Shown: positions 44,336 to 52,906 of the stretch, piece by piece
Layout: each line of letters starts with the position of its first letter
Numbering within the stretch: the first letter of the stretch is position 1
Assembly: GCA_015472025.1 (NCBI GenBank)
Contig: BNHL01000001.1
Coordinates: 4,142,001-4,206,000 of the forward strand
Direction of reading: 5' to 3'
Source: Cytophagales bacterium WSM2-2
GTDB lineage: Bacteria > Bacteroidota > Bacteroidia > Cytophagales > Cyclobacteriaceae
DNA length: 64,000 nt
Program-made: the position numbers and the translations under genes
The notes under the pieces: model-generated
Database searches by the model: none
Seen by the model: only the letters and a program-made list of their open reading frames with translations
What the model was told of the DNA's origin: nothing

Positions 44336-44698
44336 CTAATATGTTCTGAAATCAAATGGAATGTTTACGAGTTCAGAGAGTTCCTCGCCCATGTCTTTCA
44401 TATCCTCGTCTTCTTCATAGTAATACCACACAATCTTTACACCCTTGATCTTTTCCAGGGCTGTGAGCATGTTCTGTACCATTTTTGAAGAAGCAGTATT
44501 TGCATATTCCAATTTGAAGACAAATTCAGTGGCCGCATTTGCTTCCTTTGAATAACCCTCAAGCCATTTAAAAATGGGTGAATAGAATTCAACAGAGTCT
44601 TCCGGCAACGACCGACCGGAAATGACGAATGTGTTATTCGCTTTATCTAACTGGACCTCAGGCGTGTCATCAGTCTTTGAAATTTTCAAAGCATCCAT
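44336..44698 (-). CDS. SiaC-like (DUF1987) regulatory phosphoprotein
   Basis: A 120-residue protein matching DUF1987/SiaC. It has the start LKISKTDDTPEVQLD, the motif FVISGRSLPEDSVEFYSPIF and the segment FKLEYANTASSKMV, where the Thr in the NTxSS motif corresponds to the site phosphorylated by the SiaB kinase in Pseudomonas. There the unphosphorylated SiaC activates a diguanylate cyclase. No SiaA phosphatase, SiaB kinase or cyclase gene is in this window, so it is an orphan here, as often in Bacteroidota. It is separated from neighbours by about 130 bp upstream and the tricorn terminator downstream. Confidence 0.88.
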   Translation of the reverse strand: MDALKISKTDDTPEVQLDKANNTFVISGRSLPEDSVEFYSPIFKWLEGYSKEANAATEFVFKLEYANTASSKMVQNMLTALEKIKGVKIVWYYYEEDEDMKDMGEELSELVNIPFDFRTY

Positions 44699-44828
44699 AA
44701 CTAATGAAATTTAAAATGGGCCGGGGGTCGATAAATTTAGTACAAACATCTTTACTATAAAATTTAAAAACGTCATTCTCACAAAAAAACTGCGTTGACA
44801 GAAGGCAGCTGATTTACTATGCTCGTTC

Positions 44829-45446
44829 TTAGCTCAGAATCGCCCTGGCTTTCTCCAGTTCATCTGGCAATATCGTATGAGGCCGGTTGGCATAGACTTC
44901 CAGGACGACAGAGGCACCGAGTTGTTCAGTCACTTTTTTTGATTCCTCGCTTCTGGTTAGCGGTACGTGGGGATCGTTCGGGCTATTGGTCATCAGGATC
45001 CTGGTTGCATGAAAATTTCCAGAATAATGATCGTTATAAATTTTGTCTCCAATCAAACCGCCAGTCAGCGCAACAATTCCTCCCCATTTTTGAGCGTTGC
45101 GTGTGGCAAACTCCAGGGTGAGGCAGGCGCCTTGAGAAAAACCAAGGAAAAAAACATCCTCAGATTTAATACCTGCATTGTTGACGTCAGTGACTATTTC
45201 CCCGATCAGCTTCAAAGCGCTGCTAAGCCATGGTTCGTTTTGCTGGAGAGGTGAGAGGAAACTATAAGGATACCAGGTATAATTGGTTGCTTGTGGAGCT
45301 ACAACATAAAAATCTTCCAGTGAGAGGTAAGATCGCAATGATAAAATATCCTGAGCGGTTGCGCCTCTTCCATGCAACATGATCAACGCCTTCTTTGCTT
45401 TGGATAGCGACAATCCAGCTTCAACGATCTCTTTGGTATGTGCCAT
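44829..45446 (-). CDS. Phospholipase/carboxylesterase family hydrolase (MhqD-like)
   Basis: About 205 residues with a complete alpha/beta-hydrolase triad: nucleophile Ser in LGFSQGACL, Asp in NSPNDPHVPL and His in NRPHTI. LMLHGRGAT forms the oxyanion region. The start is the ATG at 45446, which overlaps the upstream dioxygenase stop by one base (TGATG). A TTG just before it is not needed. In Bacillus subtilis the similar MhqD works beside MhqO-type dioxygenases in resistance to quinones. The same pairing here suggests a related detoxification step, but the substrate is unproven. Confidence 0.87.
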   Translation of the reverse strand: MAHTKEIVEAGLSLSKAKKALIMLHGRGATAQDILSLRSYLSLEDFYVVAPQATNYTWYPYSFLSPLQQNEPWLSSALKLIGEIVTDVNNAGIKSEDVFFLGFSQGACLTLEFATRNAQKWGGIVALTGGLIGDKIYNDHYSGNFHATRILMTNSPNDPHVPLTRSEESKKVTEQLGASVVLEVYANRPHTILPDELEKARAILS

Positions 45447-46402
45447 CAATCCATGAATTTGTCGGTTTGAACCTGTATCGGCACAAGTCCTTTTTCAATT
45501 TCGCTCCGCGATGATTCTTGCCAGGGCGGAAGCTTGAGTGCTTCTCCAAGGTGAGCAGGCTTTTCATCCACGGCAAATCCGGGAGGCATTGTTGCGATTT
45601 CAAACAGTATACCTCCGGGTTCACGGAAGTAAATACTATGAAAATATTGACGGTCCAGCACCGGGGTAACATTGTACCCTTTAGTCAGCAACTTTTCGCG
45701 GGCTTGCAGTTGAGTATTGTCATCTGCTGTGGCAAATGCAAGGTGGTGTATGGTACCACTGCCTCCAAGACCTCGCATAGATTCTGGTGTACAGAGCACA
45801 TCCACGAAATCACCGGGAAGACCACTGGCTGAGTAGCGGAAGCGATTTCCTTTTTCAACGATCAGCTTATGGTCCAGACCTTGAAGCAGTAGGCTCGCTG
45901 TTCGCTCGTAACCTTCTTCTGAAAGTTCAACTCCATAGAAACCTTTGACAGAATGTTCAATTGGAATTTGACCGTAAGAAAATCCCGGACGTGCATCAAC
46001 GTTATTAAAGACTAACTCCAGGCCCAGTCCGTGCACATCTTCCAGGTAAATGAACATTTCGTTATCGAAACGTGTCTGTGGCTCTGTGTGCTTGATTTTA
46101 AATTTGTCCAGTCGTTTTAGCCAGTAGTCAAGACTTGACGCGGGAGCTGAAAACGAAGTTGCTGTCATCTGTCCTTTGCCGTGCCTGCCTCGGACCAAAC
46201 CCGAATAGGGGAAAAAGGTCATGATGGTGCCCGGTGCACCGCTCTCATTTCCATAATAGAGATGGTAAACGTCTGGTGCATCGAAGTTGATGGTTTTCTT
46301 TACCATCCTCAGTCCTAGAATGCCTGTATAAAAGTCTACGTTCTTTTGCGCATCATCGGCCAATGCGGTCACGTGATGAATTCCGGTAACAAGTTGAGTC
46401 AT
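45446..46402 (-). CDS. Ring-cleaving dioxygenase, VOC superfamily (MhqO-like)
   Basis: A 318-residue protein with two glyoxalase/VOC modules. Likely metal ligands are the His in TGIHHVTALA, the Glu in GLELVFNN, the His in GTIHHLAFA and the Glu in GILFEIATMPPGF. The sequence VKKTINFDAPDVYHLYYGNE and GAPGTIMTFFPY are typical of the MhqO/CatE-like subgroup, which opens aromatic diols or hydroquinones with O2. It is translationally coupled to the MhqD-like hydrolase. Its promoter region is shared with the divergent outer-membrane barrel gene and holds a 55-bp element also found at 52675. Confidence 0.9.
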   Translation of the reverse strand: MTQLVTGIHHVTALADDAQKNVDFYTGILGLRMVKKTINFDAPDVYHLYYGNESGAPGTIMTFFPYSGLVRGRHGKGQMTATSFSAPASSLDYWLKRLDKFKIKHTEPQTRFDNEMFIYLEDVHGLGLELVFNNVDARPGFSYGQIPIEHSVKGFYGVELSEEGYERTASLLLQGLDHKLIVEKGNRFRYSASGLPGDFVDVLCTPESMRGLGGSGTIHHLAFATADDNTQLQAREKLLTKGYNVTPVLDRQYFHSIYFREPGGILFEIATMPPGFAVDEKPAHLGEALKLPPWQESSRSEIEKGLVPIQVQTDKFMD

Positions 46403-46493
46403 GTGGTAAATTTAATCAAGAAATTTCTCAGAACACTGCCCACCTCGAAGTGGTGAATTAAGTCCATTTTAAATGGCACCTAAGAAAACTTAC

Positions 46494-46548
46494 CGCTGGA
46501 TTAATCAACTGACCGGATTCATTCCAGCTCCCAATCGACCGATTAAAT
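46494..46548. promoter_or_regulatory. Shared 55-bp regulatory element, copy 1
   Basis: Upstream of the outer-membrane barrel gene (ATG 46659) and of the divergent dioxygenase gene. It aligns without gaps to 52675-52729 at 41 of 55 positions. The conserved blocks are TGGATTAAT, TGA, GATTCATT, GCT and TCGA-n-CGATT-n-AAT, with GATT cores spaced 17 and 25 bp in both copies. This looks like a multi-site operator for one regulator, plausibly the LytTR protein at 50018. Confidence 0.6.
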
Positions 46549-46658
46549 TCACCTAGTTGTTCAGTGAATTGACACTGTAATGCACATCAACCATCGAATT
46601 CTAAAAACGAGTTTTGGTCAACGAGCGTACTTGCTGAAAAATCAAACCATAGCAATTC

Positions 46659-49118
46659 ATGAACGCTCATTCAATTACTTACATTGTCGGCATAGTTATG
46701 ACGTTTACTTTCAGGAGCTTTTTTGCTGAGGCTCAGGAAACTGTAGCTAACGCAAAGGTCTCTGCAATATTGATTGACTCGATCACCAATCGGCCTGTTC
46801 CATTTGCCTCGGTCATGGTTTATCGTTTGCCCGAGAAAACATTTATCAGTGGTGTAATATCAAAGGACGATGGTCAATTCTCAGTTGACAATATTCGAAT
46901 GGGGAATTACCGAATTGTGATTTCATCTGTCGGCTACCGAACCAGGGAAATAGCAGTGGAGATCAAAAGTCTGGCTGACGGGCAACTTCGGGAAATCAAG
47001 CTATCTCCAGACGCTGGCTTGCTAAAAGATGTGGTTGTCACAACGACAAAGGATGCGATTGAGCAGAAAGTGGATCGAATGGTATACAACCCGGCGGGCA
47101 ACATCTCTGCCGCAGGTGGCGATGCGGCAGATGTACTAAGAAATGTACCGATGCTTGCGGTTGACTTGAATGGGAATTTGTATTTGAAAGGAAGTCAAAA
47201 TGTAAAACTCTACATTAATGATAAGCCATCTGCGCTTGCGGTAACCAGTGTGGCTGATGCCTTGAAGCAAATTCCTGCCGACCAAATTAAAAGCGTTGAA
47301 GTTATGACGTCTCCTCCAGCCAAGTATGACGCTGAGGGAGCGGCTGGAATTGTAAATATTATTCTTAAAAAAAGTACGGAAATATCTTCTCTTTCATCAA
47401 ACGGCAGCTTTGAAATCCGGGGATCTAAAGTCACGCTAAATGGTGGCATGAAAAGAGGGAAAATGACTTATGCCGGTAGTGCATTTGCGAATTACAGTTA
47501 TAATCACCCGGGCTCATTTTCAAACAATCAAACTACCACTGATCTACGAACCAATAGCACCAGTACAGTCAATCAGCAAGCCGCTACCAATTTTAATTCA
47601 TTAAGAACTAATTATTCATTCAACTGGGATTACGATGTCTCTGACAAAAACAGCATCAGTTCCTCAGTATCCTACTACAATCGTATTGACAATTCATTTC
47701 AGGACAACCTGAGGACGTGGAACTCAGGTGGAGATATTTCATTGAAAGACGTAAAAAATGACGGTGGCTCCAACCTGGTCAATTTTGCAACCAGCTATCA
47801 GCATTTATTTTCCAAACCAAAGAAGGAGTTTACAATGATGGCATTGTACAACCAGGGAGATAGCAAGAGCAATTTCCTTACTTCAATTCTTGGGCCATCA
47901 GATCATTCGCATCTTGGCTACCAAAAGAATCTGAATAATTATACGAACCGTGAAATAACAATTCAAGCAGACTACCAGGCCCCGCTCGGCAATAATGGAC
48001 TGCTGGATGTTGGAGTAAAAAATATTGAGAGGAGTGTATCCAGCCAGTACTCTTATTTTAATGCCGGGTCAGATAATGTTTTTGTGGTTGCTGCTATTCC
48101 TTCACTCACGAATAGTTTGGCGTATTCACAAATTGTGAGAGCCGGGTACTTATCGTACGACAGAAGTATCGCCAGGAAATACCAGGTGAAGGCGGGTGTC
48201 CGGTATGAAAGCACATTCATTGAAGCTACTTTTGGCGATCAATCAAAAATCACTATCCCTTCGTATTCTGTTGTAGTACCAACGTTGAATCTGATGAAGA
48301 AAATAGCTGACGGAAGAACTCTCAAACTCTCATTTAACAGAAGAATTCAGCGGCCTTCAACTCAATATCTAAATCCGAACATGCAGGCATCAAACTCCCG
48401 CAACGTTACAGTTGGAAATCCGGGACTCAGCCCGGAGTTCACTGACAATTTGGATTTATCCTATTCAACGAGTTTTAAAAAATCAACTTTAGAGCTTTCC
48501 GGCTTTTTGCAGTCCACAAGCAATGCTATCCAGTCAGTGAAGAGCATCTTAGGTACTGATACTGTGTGCACGACCTATAGGAATACAGGTAAGCAAAAAT
48601 CACTGGGCACCAACATCTATGAGGATTTGACACTTTCTAAAAGAATAGCATTGAGCTCGAATCTTAATTTGATCTATACTTTTATTGATGGAGATGATCC
48701 GGTTCAAAGCAAGACAATTCACAACGAAGGATTTTCACATAATATTAATGTTTCCGCGAAATACAGAGTTAATAGCTCCACCCGATTTGAATTAATAGTA
48801 TTGAATTTGGGTAACACCTATTTTTTGCAAGGTCAAAGCCGGGGCTGGTCAATTTTCAATGTGAGCGTGAAAAAGGACCTGCCTGAAAAACGCGGCTCCG
48901 TTGGAATTACTGCGGCCAATTTCGTTCCTGGTTCTGTTACTATGAGAAGCTCGGTTGATTCATTTTACGTACATCAACAAACAGCTAATGAAATTCGAAA
49001 TTTGAATTTCAAGATATTCTTTAGCTATCAATTGATTAGCTCAAAGAAAAATGCAACAACTAAAACGAGGAAATCGATCAGCAACGATGACTTGAAGGGT
49101 GGAACTGATCAGAACTAG
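46659..49118 (+). CDS. Outer-membrane beta-barrel protein with carboxypeptidase-like and plug domains
   Basis: An 819-residue protein. A signal peptide (MNAHSITYIVGIVMTFTFRS region) precedes a carboxypeptidase-regulatory-like beta domain (about 30-115, INSITNRPVPFASV-like strand and GNYRIVISSVGYRTREI), a TonB-receptor-like plug (about 125-235: DVVVTTTKDAIEQKVDRMVY, VLRNVPMLAVDLNGNLYLKG, IKSVEVMTSPPAKYDAEGAAGIVNII) and an OMP_b-brl_3-type barrel to the end. It may import or export an unknown molecule, or act as a peptide-responsive receptor. It faces away from the MhqO-like gene and shares a putative operator with the LytS operon. Confidence 0.88.
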   Translation: MNAHSITYIVGIVMTFTFRSFFAEAQETVANAKVSAILIDSITNRPVPFASVMVYRLPEKTFISGVISKDDGQFSVDNIRMGNYRIVISSVGYRTREIAVEIKSLADGQLREIKLSPDAGLLKDVVVTTTKDAIEQKVDRMVYNPAGNISAAGGDAADVLRNVPMLAVDLNGNLYLKGSQNVKLYINDKPSALAVTSVADALKQIPADQIKSVEVMTSPPAKYDAEGAAGIVNIILKKSTEISSLSSNGSFEIRGSKVTLNGGMKRGKMTYAGSAFANYSYNHPGSFSNNQTTTDLRTNSTSTVNQQAATNFNSLRTNYSFNWDYDVSDKNSISSSVSYYNRIDNSFQDNLRTWNSGGDISLKDVKNDGGSNLVNFATSYQHLFSKPKKEFTMMALYNQGDSKSNFLTSILGPSDHSHLGYQKNLNNYTNREITIQADYQAPLGNNGLLDVGVKNIERSVSSQYSYFNAGSDNVFVVAAIPSLTNSLAYSQIVRAGYLSYDRSIARKYQVKAGVRYESTFIEATFGDQSKITIPSYSVVVPTLNLMKKIADGRTLKLSFNRRIQRPSTQYLNPNMQASNSRNVTVGNPGLSPEFTDNLDLSYSTSFKKSTLELSGFLQSTSNAIQSVKSILGTDTVCTTYRNTGKQKSLGTNIYEDLTLSKRIALSSNLNLIYTFIDGDDPVQSKTIHNEGFSHNINVSAKYRVNSSTRFELIVLNLGNTYFLQGQSRGWSIFNVSVKKDLPEKRGSVGITAANFVPGSVTMRSSVDSFYVHQQTANEIRNLNFKIFFSYQLISSKKNATTKTRKSISNDDLKGGTDQN

Positions 49119-49135
49119 AAAAATCGATTATCGGG

Positions 49136-49858
49136 CTACTCCTTATAAAGTGCGTCTATTTCCGAAGTGGAAAGCAGTCGATTATAAATTCTCAGGTTAG
49201 AAACACGACCCTGCCACCATGTTGGAAGGCTTGCCGAATGAGCGAGACTCCAGCTGAAATTCTCAAAAGTCGTTTTGAAGGTGAGGCTCTTTTGCATTAT
49301 CAGCACGTTATCTATATAGAGCGAAGCTGTTTGGTTTTGCCCGTCAGTCATAGCCACTACGTGGTGCCAGACATTGTGGGTTACTGGTTGAACTGTGAGC
49401 GAGGTCCATTGTGAACCTCGTGCCGAGCCGATAACCGTACCAGTGGCGTAAGAATAGTCCCAAATATCAATTGATCCGCTGGGTACCGCGGATGAAATGA
49501 GTACCGTGGTGACCAAAGGCGAAGTAATGGTTGATGTGCTGTAAATCCAGGTGGAGATGCTAATGGCGCTGGAACTGATAGGCATTGGGCCAGACGTAGC
49601 TGCAAAAGATGTTTGTCCATCAAAACTGATTGCACCGTTGGCGACCCCGTGACGATCTTCCGCATAGGATACGTTGGTGGCTACCAAATCCGTTTTGCCA
49701 TTGGAGTCTTTGGTGTTACCCGTAAATTTATAATGAGCGATCAGTCCGTTTGAAACCTCCGGGTTAACTGCCCGCGTGTCGTCATATGCACATCCGGCTG
49801 TTAGTATCCAGACTGCTGAAAAGACGATCATAGTAACGATAGAAGAGATTTTCTTCAT
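49136..49858 (-). CDS. LamG-domain lipoprotein
   Basis: A 240-residue exported protein. A lipobox (ILTAGC) predicts acylation at about Cys23. The rest is a laminin G / concanavalin A-like jelly roll: GLIAHYKFTGNTKDSNGKTD, GAISFDGQTSFAAT, ISISTWIYSTS, WHHVVAMTDGQNQTASLYID and WQGRVSNLRIYNRLLS are the classical strand motifs. Such domains bind carbohydrate or protein ligands on the cell surface. It converges on the barrel gene with a 17-bp gap. It may be a surface accessory of that barrel, by position only. Confidence 0.85.
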   Translation of the reverse strand: MKKISSIVTMIVFSAVWILTAGCAYDDTRAVNPEVSNGLIAHYKFTGNTKDSNGKTDLVATNVSYAEDRHGVANGAISFDGQTSFAATSGPMPISSSAISISTWIYSTSTITSPLVTTVLISSAVPSGSIDIWDYSYATGTVIGSARGSQWTSLTVQPVTHNVWHHVVAMTDGQNQTASLYIDNVLIMQKSLTFKTTFENFSWSLAHSASLPTWWQGRVSNLRIYNRLLSTSEIDALYKE

Positions 49859-50017
49859 ATTTCCAAGGATTAATATTGACCAAGGTAATAAGCACGGCTT
49901 GAGTTGTTGTAATCAACTATTAGATAGCGTCTTTTATTTATTAGAAAGAAGTTTTCGCATAATGAAATGTCTGACCTTGCCTTTGCCAATTCTTTACCGG
50001 CAAAATTGAAGACGGGG

Positions 50018-50740
50018 TTATGTTGTCAATCCTTCATTTTGAATTGTCTCAAGAAATTTCTTTTTGTAAGTGATTCCTATGGGCAATAAGTGCTCCCCGA
50101 TTTGGACACTGCCATTCTGAATAGAATCAATCGCTTTGAGGGAGATGATGTAGGAGTTGTGAATCCGGATAAAATAGCCCGGTAGCTGGCTCTCCAGTTT
50201 TTTCATCGTTTGAAGACTGGTCACTGTGTTTCGCTTTGAAACTAACTTTACGTAGTCACCGAATCCTTCAATGAACAGGAGCGACTCAAAATTCATCTTC
50301 ACTAGCTTGGTTCCATCTTTAATGAATAGAAAATCCGGAACAAAGGCAGAGGATACTTCGGCTGTGCGGGGGGCATCGATGGTTTTGTCCAAAAGTGCTG
50401 ACAGTTTGTTTACAGCTTTGAGAAACCGATTGAAACTAAATGGCTTAAGCAGGTAATCGATTACATCCAGTTCAAAACCTTCGATGGCATATTCCTTATA
50501 AGCCGTAGTGATGATCACGTAGGGGCGTTTCGAAAGACTTTTTAGGAAATCAATTCCGGTGACCTCGGCCATTTGAATGTCCAGGAATAAAACATCGATC
50601 GTTTTCTTCGAGATAATCTCTGAAGCTTTTAAAGCACTTGAGTAGTCTCCTTCCAATACCAGGTTTGGAATTTTTGAAATAAAACCTTTGAGCAACTGAC
50701 GCGCTAAAGGTTCATCATCAATAATTACACACCTGATCAT
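50018..50740 (-). CDS. LytTR-family response regulator of the LytS/pseudo-hydrolase operon
   Basis: A 240-residue regulator with receiver (IIDDEPLARQLLK; phospho-Asp in VLFLDIQMAEVTG, about 56; Lys in DYLLKPF) and LytTR DNA-binding domain (about 130-240, DFLFIKDGTKLVKMNFESLL through RIHNSYIISLKAID). It is the last gene of a three-gene minus-strand operon (kinase, hydrolase-like, regulator) with an 18-bp gap to the hydrolase-like gene. It is the obvious candidate to bind the 55-bp elements at 52675 and 46494. Confidence 0.93.
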   Translation of the reverse strand: MIRCVIIDDEPLARQLLKGFISKIPNLVLEGDYSSALKASEIISKKTIDVLFLDIQMAEVTGIDFLKSLSKRPYVIITTAYKEYAIEGFELDVIDYLLKPFSFNRFLKAVNKLSALLDKTIDAPRTAEVSSAFVPDFLFIKDGTKLVKMNFESLLFIEGFGDYVKLVSKRNTVTSLQTMKKLESQLPGYFIRIHNSYIISLKAIDSIQNGSVQIGEHLLPIGITYKKKFLETIQNEGLTT

Positions 50741-50758
50741 TGAATAAATTTACAAAAA

Positions 50759-51532
50759 TCATTTTTTTCGAGTCGTGAGCAGTTCCTGAAAGTAGGAGAG
50801 TACTTCAGCAGGCATTGGCTCATGATTTTTTTCTGACACTTCTTGTTCGGAGATGTTTTTGTACCCGTTAGATTCGGCTATCTGCTTTACTTCCTTCCAT
50901 TGTTCAATCAAGGGCGAAATTGGAGCGCCTTTTCCGCCTTTGAAAGAACGGATTGGCAAATTAACCCGTGACGGGTCTTTAGAGATTTTAGAAGGCTCGA
51001 CACAACGCCCTCTATAATTTCCTGCAACAGGAGCGGCTGCATATAAAAGCTCCGGATAGTTGAAAACGATAGACCAGAGCGCATGTGCACCGGCTTCAAA
51101 TCCGGTAATGTAAACCCTGGGCTCTCCATTATATTTTACAGTAACTTCTTTGATGATGCTTTGCAATCCTTCGTTATTAAAAGTACAGTCTCCGACTTTT
51201 TCCATGTAGTCCCAGGTTTCATTAGAATATGGAAAAAGGGAAGGATCGCGTCTACCCTGGCTCCCGTTGTTAGTGTTAATTGGCGCCACCATGATGAATG
51301 GCATTTGGCCTCTTGCCGTGGCAAAGAGCTCGGCATTCTTTTTATACTCTTTTGACGCTGACTCGAGAACGACAACTACAGGCCACTGTTTTGCTTTAGT
51401 CCAACCTTGAGGAAGGGAAACATAATATTGCATCGGATGATTCTCCGCTTTCATCAGGTTTAGTTCCTGGGCACAAACAGATGTAGAAAATGCGGCCAGA
51501 ATAATCAGAACCAGTGATTTCGTAGTATTCAT
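50759..51532 (-). CDS. Exported alpha/beta-hydrolase-fold protein without a nucleophile serine
   Basis: A 257-residue exported protein (signal peptide 1-21, cleavage after VCAQ). The fold resembles the esterase D / PHB-depolymerase-type group: MQYYVSLPQGWTKAKQWPVVVVLE, then the nucleophile elbow. The usual GxSxG is here ITGFEAGAH, with Glu in place of Ser. The acid position is also unusual, with no clear Asp in SFKGGKGAPISP, although a His is present near the C-terminus (EKNHEPMP). It is likely non-catalytic or uses other chemistry. It sits between a LytS kinase (3-bp gap) and its LytTR regulator (18-bp gap), so it may be a periplasmic ligand-binding accessory of the sensor. Confidence 0.8.
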   Translation of the reverse strand: MNTTKSLVLIILAAFSTSVCAQELNLMKAENHPMQYYVSLPQGWTKAKQWPVVVVLESASKEYKKNAELFATARGQMPFIMVAPINTNNGSQGRRDPSLFPYSNETWDYMEKVGDCTFNNEGLQSIIKEVTVKYNGEPRVYITGFEAGAHALWSIVFNYPELLYAAAPVAGNYRGRCVEPSKISKDPSRVNLPIRSFKGGKGAPISPLIEQWKEVKQIAESNGYKNISEQEVSEKNHEPMPAEVLSYFQELLTTRKK

Positions 51533-51535
51533 AGG

Positions 51536-52624
51536 TTAATCAATTTTTAATGTTAATTGAATTTCAAAACTGTTGTCTTTGTTGATGATGCGGAGCTCGT
51601 GCTTTTCAGGATAACTTAGCTGGAGCCGTTTGCTCACATTCTCCAGGCCAAAACCGGATTTCTCCCGATTGAGAATGTATGCCGGTTTTCCATTACTGAT
51701 CTTCAGGTACAATTTTCCGTTGGCGATAACGATGTCTGTTTTAATCCAGCAACTTTCCTCCTGATCGCTCACGCCATGTTTGAAAGCATTTTCGAGAAAT
51801 GGAAATAAAATCAATGGTGCTATTTTGACGTTGTGAATATCTCCGACAATATTAAAGTCGGCCTGGAATGATTCATTGAGACGAATCCCCTCTAAGTGAA
51901 CGTAATCTTTCATGTACTCTATTTCGTCTTTGAGCCAGACTTCTTCTTTGGAGGAATCGTAGATCATATAGCGCATGATGTTGGAAAGCATCACAATGAC
52001 ATCAGCAGCATTTTTGGAATTTGAATAAACCAGGCTATTTAAGTTGTGTAGTGTGTTGAAAAGAAAATGCGGATTGATCTGTGCTTTAAGGTAATTGAGT
52101 TCGGTGATAAGCTTTTCGTTTTCGAGTTGTTGTTTTTTGGTCTGGAGCTGAAAACGTTCAATTGAAATTTTTATCATCGATGTGAACAGAATGAAAACCG
52201 TGGCATTCCATAGTAATCTTAGCGCCCTGGAAAAAGTGATGTACCCCCATGATGGTATGATCTTATCAAGCAAGTTATCTTTAACAGTTATTGGTTGCGG
52301 TGTTCCCGGAAATCCTCCTGATGGAAAGTATCCTTCAAAGATTTTATTCTCCACCAGCATTTGCAATGTTAGACCGGCTGTCATCAAAACCAGGATGGAG
52401 ATTAAGTATTGCGTGTTTCTTTTTTTCTCAAGCCAGAGCGGAAGCAAATAAAAATAATGGATGTAGCTAAACGCCACGTAGAAAAATAGCGGGACGAAGA
52501 CATAGATCATTCCGCGTTGCATGCCAAGAAAACCCGGGAAATCGCTGAGACGATAGGAAAGGTAAAACACCCACACGAGCAGGTGGAGCAATAGAATTTT
52601 CTTGTCAGTAAATAGGCTTTTCAT
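51536..52624 (-). CDS. LytS-type membrane histidine kinase
   Basis: A 362-residue kinase. Four hydrophobic helices span residues about 10-150 (LLHLLVWVFYLSYRL, MIYVFVPLFFYVAFSYIHYF, YLISILVLMTAGLTLQMLV, LLWNATVFILFTSMI). The cytoplasmic part has a His_kinase domain with LKAQINPHFLFNTLHNLNSL as phospho-acceptor, and HATPase motifs (FPFLENAFKHG, GFGLENVSKRL). It starts the operon with the serine-less hydrolase-fold protein and a LytTR regulator. It has little periplasmic loop of its own, so the exported hydrolase-like protein may present the ligand. The promoter region contains one copy of the 55-bp element. Confidence 0.92.
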   Translation of the reverse strand: MKSLFTDKKILLLHLLVWVFYLSYRLSDFPGFLGMQRGMIYVFVPLFFYVAFSYIHYFYLLPLWLEKKRNTQYLISILVLMTAGLTLQMLVENKIFEGYFPSGGFPGTPQPITVKDNLLDKIIPSWGYITFSRALRLLWNATVFILFTSMIKISIERFQLQTKKQQLENEKLITELNYLKAQINPHFLFNTLHNLNSLVYSNSKNAADVIVMLSNIMRYMIYDSSKEEVWLKDEIEYMKDYVHLEGIRLNESFQADFNIVGDIHNVKIAPLILFPFLENAFKHGVSDQEESCWIKTDIVIANGKLYLKISNGKPAYILNREKSGFGLENVSKRLQLSYPEKHELRIINKDNSFEIQLTLKID

Positions 52625-52674
52625 CGCTGGTGAAGTAAAAATAAATCCAATTTAAACGACTCAACCCGTCTATT

Positions 52675-52729
52675 CGATGGATTAATTGATTGAACCGATT
52701 CATTTAGGCTTACAGTCGAGCGATTTAAT
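52675..52729. promoter_or_regulatory. Shared 55-bp regulatory element, copy 2
   Basis: Located 51-105 bp upstream of the LytS gene start (52624). It aligns without gaps at 41 of 55 positions with 46494-46548, keeping the GATT cores at the same 17- and 25-bp spacings. Relative to the downstream gene its orientation is opposite to that of copy 1. It suits an autoregulatory LytTR site. Confidence 0.6.
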
Positions 52730-52906
52730 ATATCTGTTTTCTAGTGCAATTGATGGAGTTAATGTCTTTTGTAAACGCTGCGCAAACGATGATGGAGCAA
52801 CGAAGAAAAACAGGCATAATTTCTATCTGCACTTTTTCATTGCCTTCAGTTGAAAAAAAGAGAGGACCATCGCTGGCCCTCCCACACAACCTAACGCAAA
52901 TCGTTG

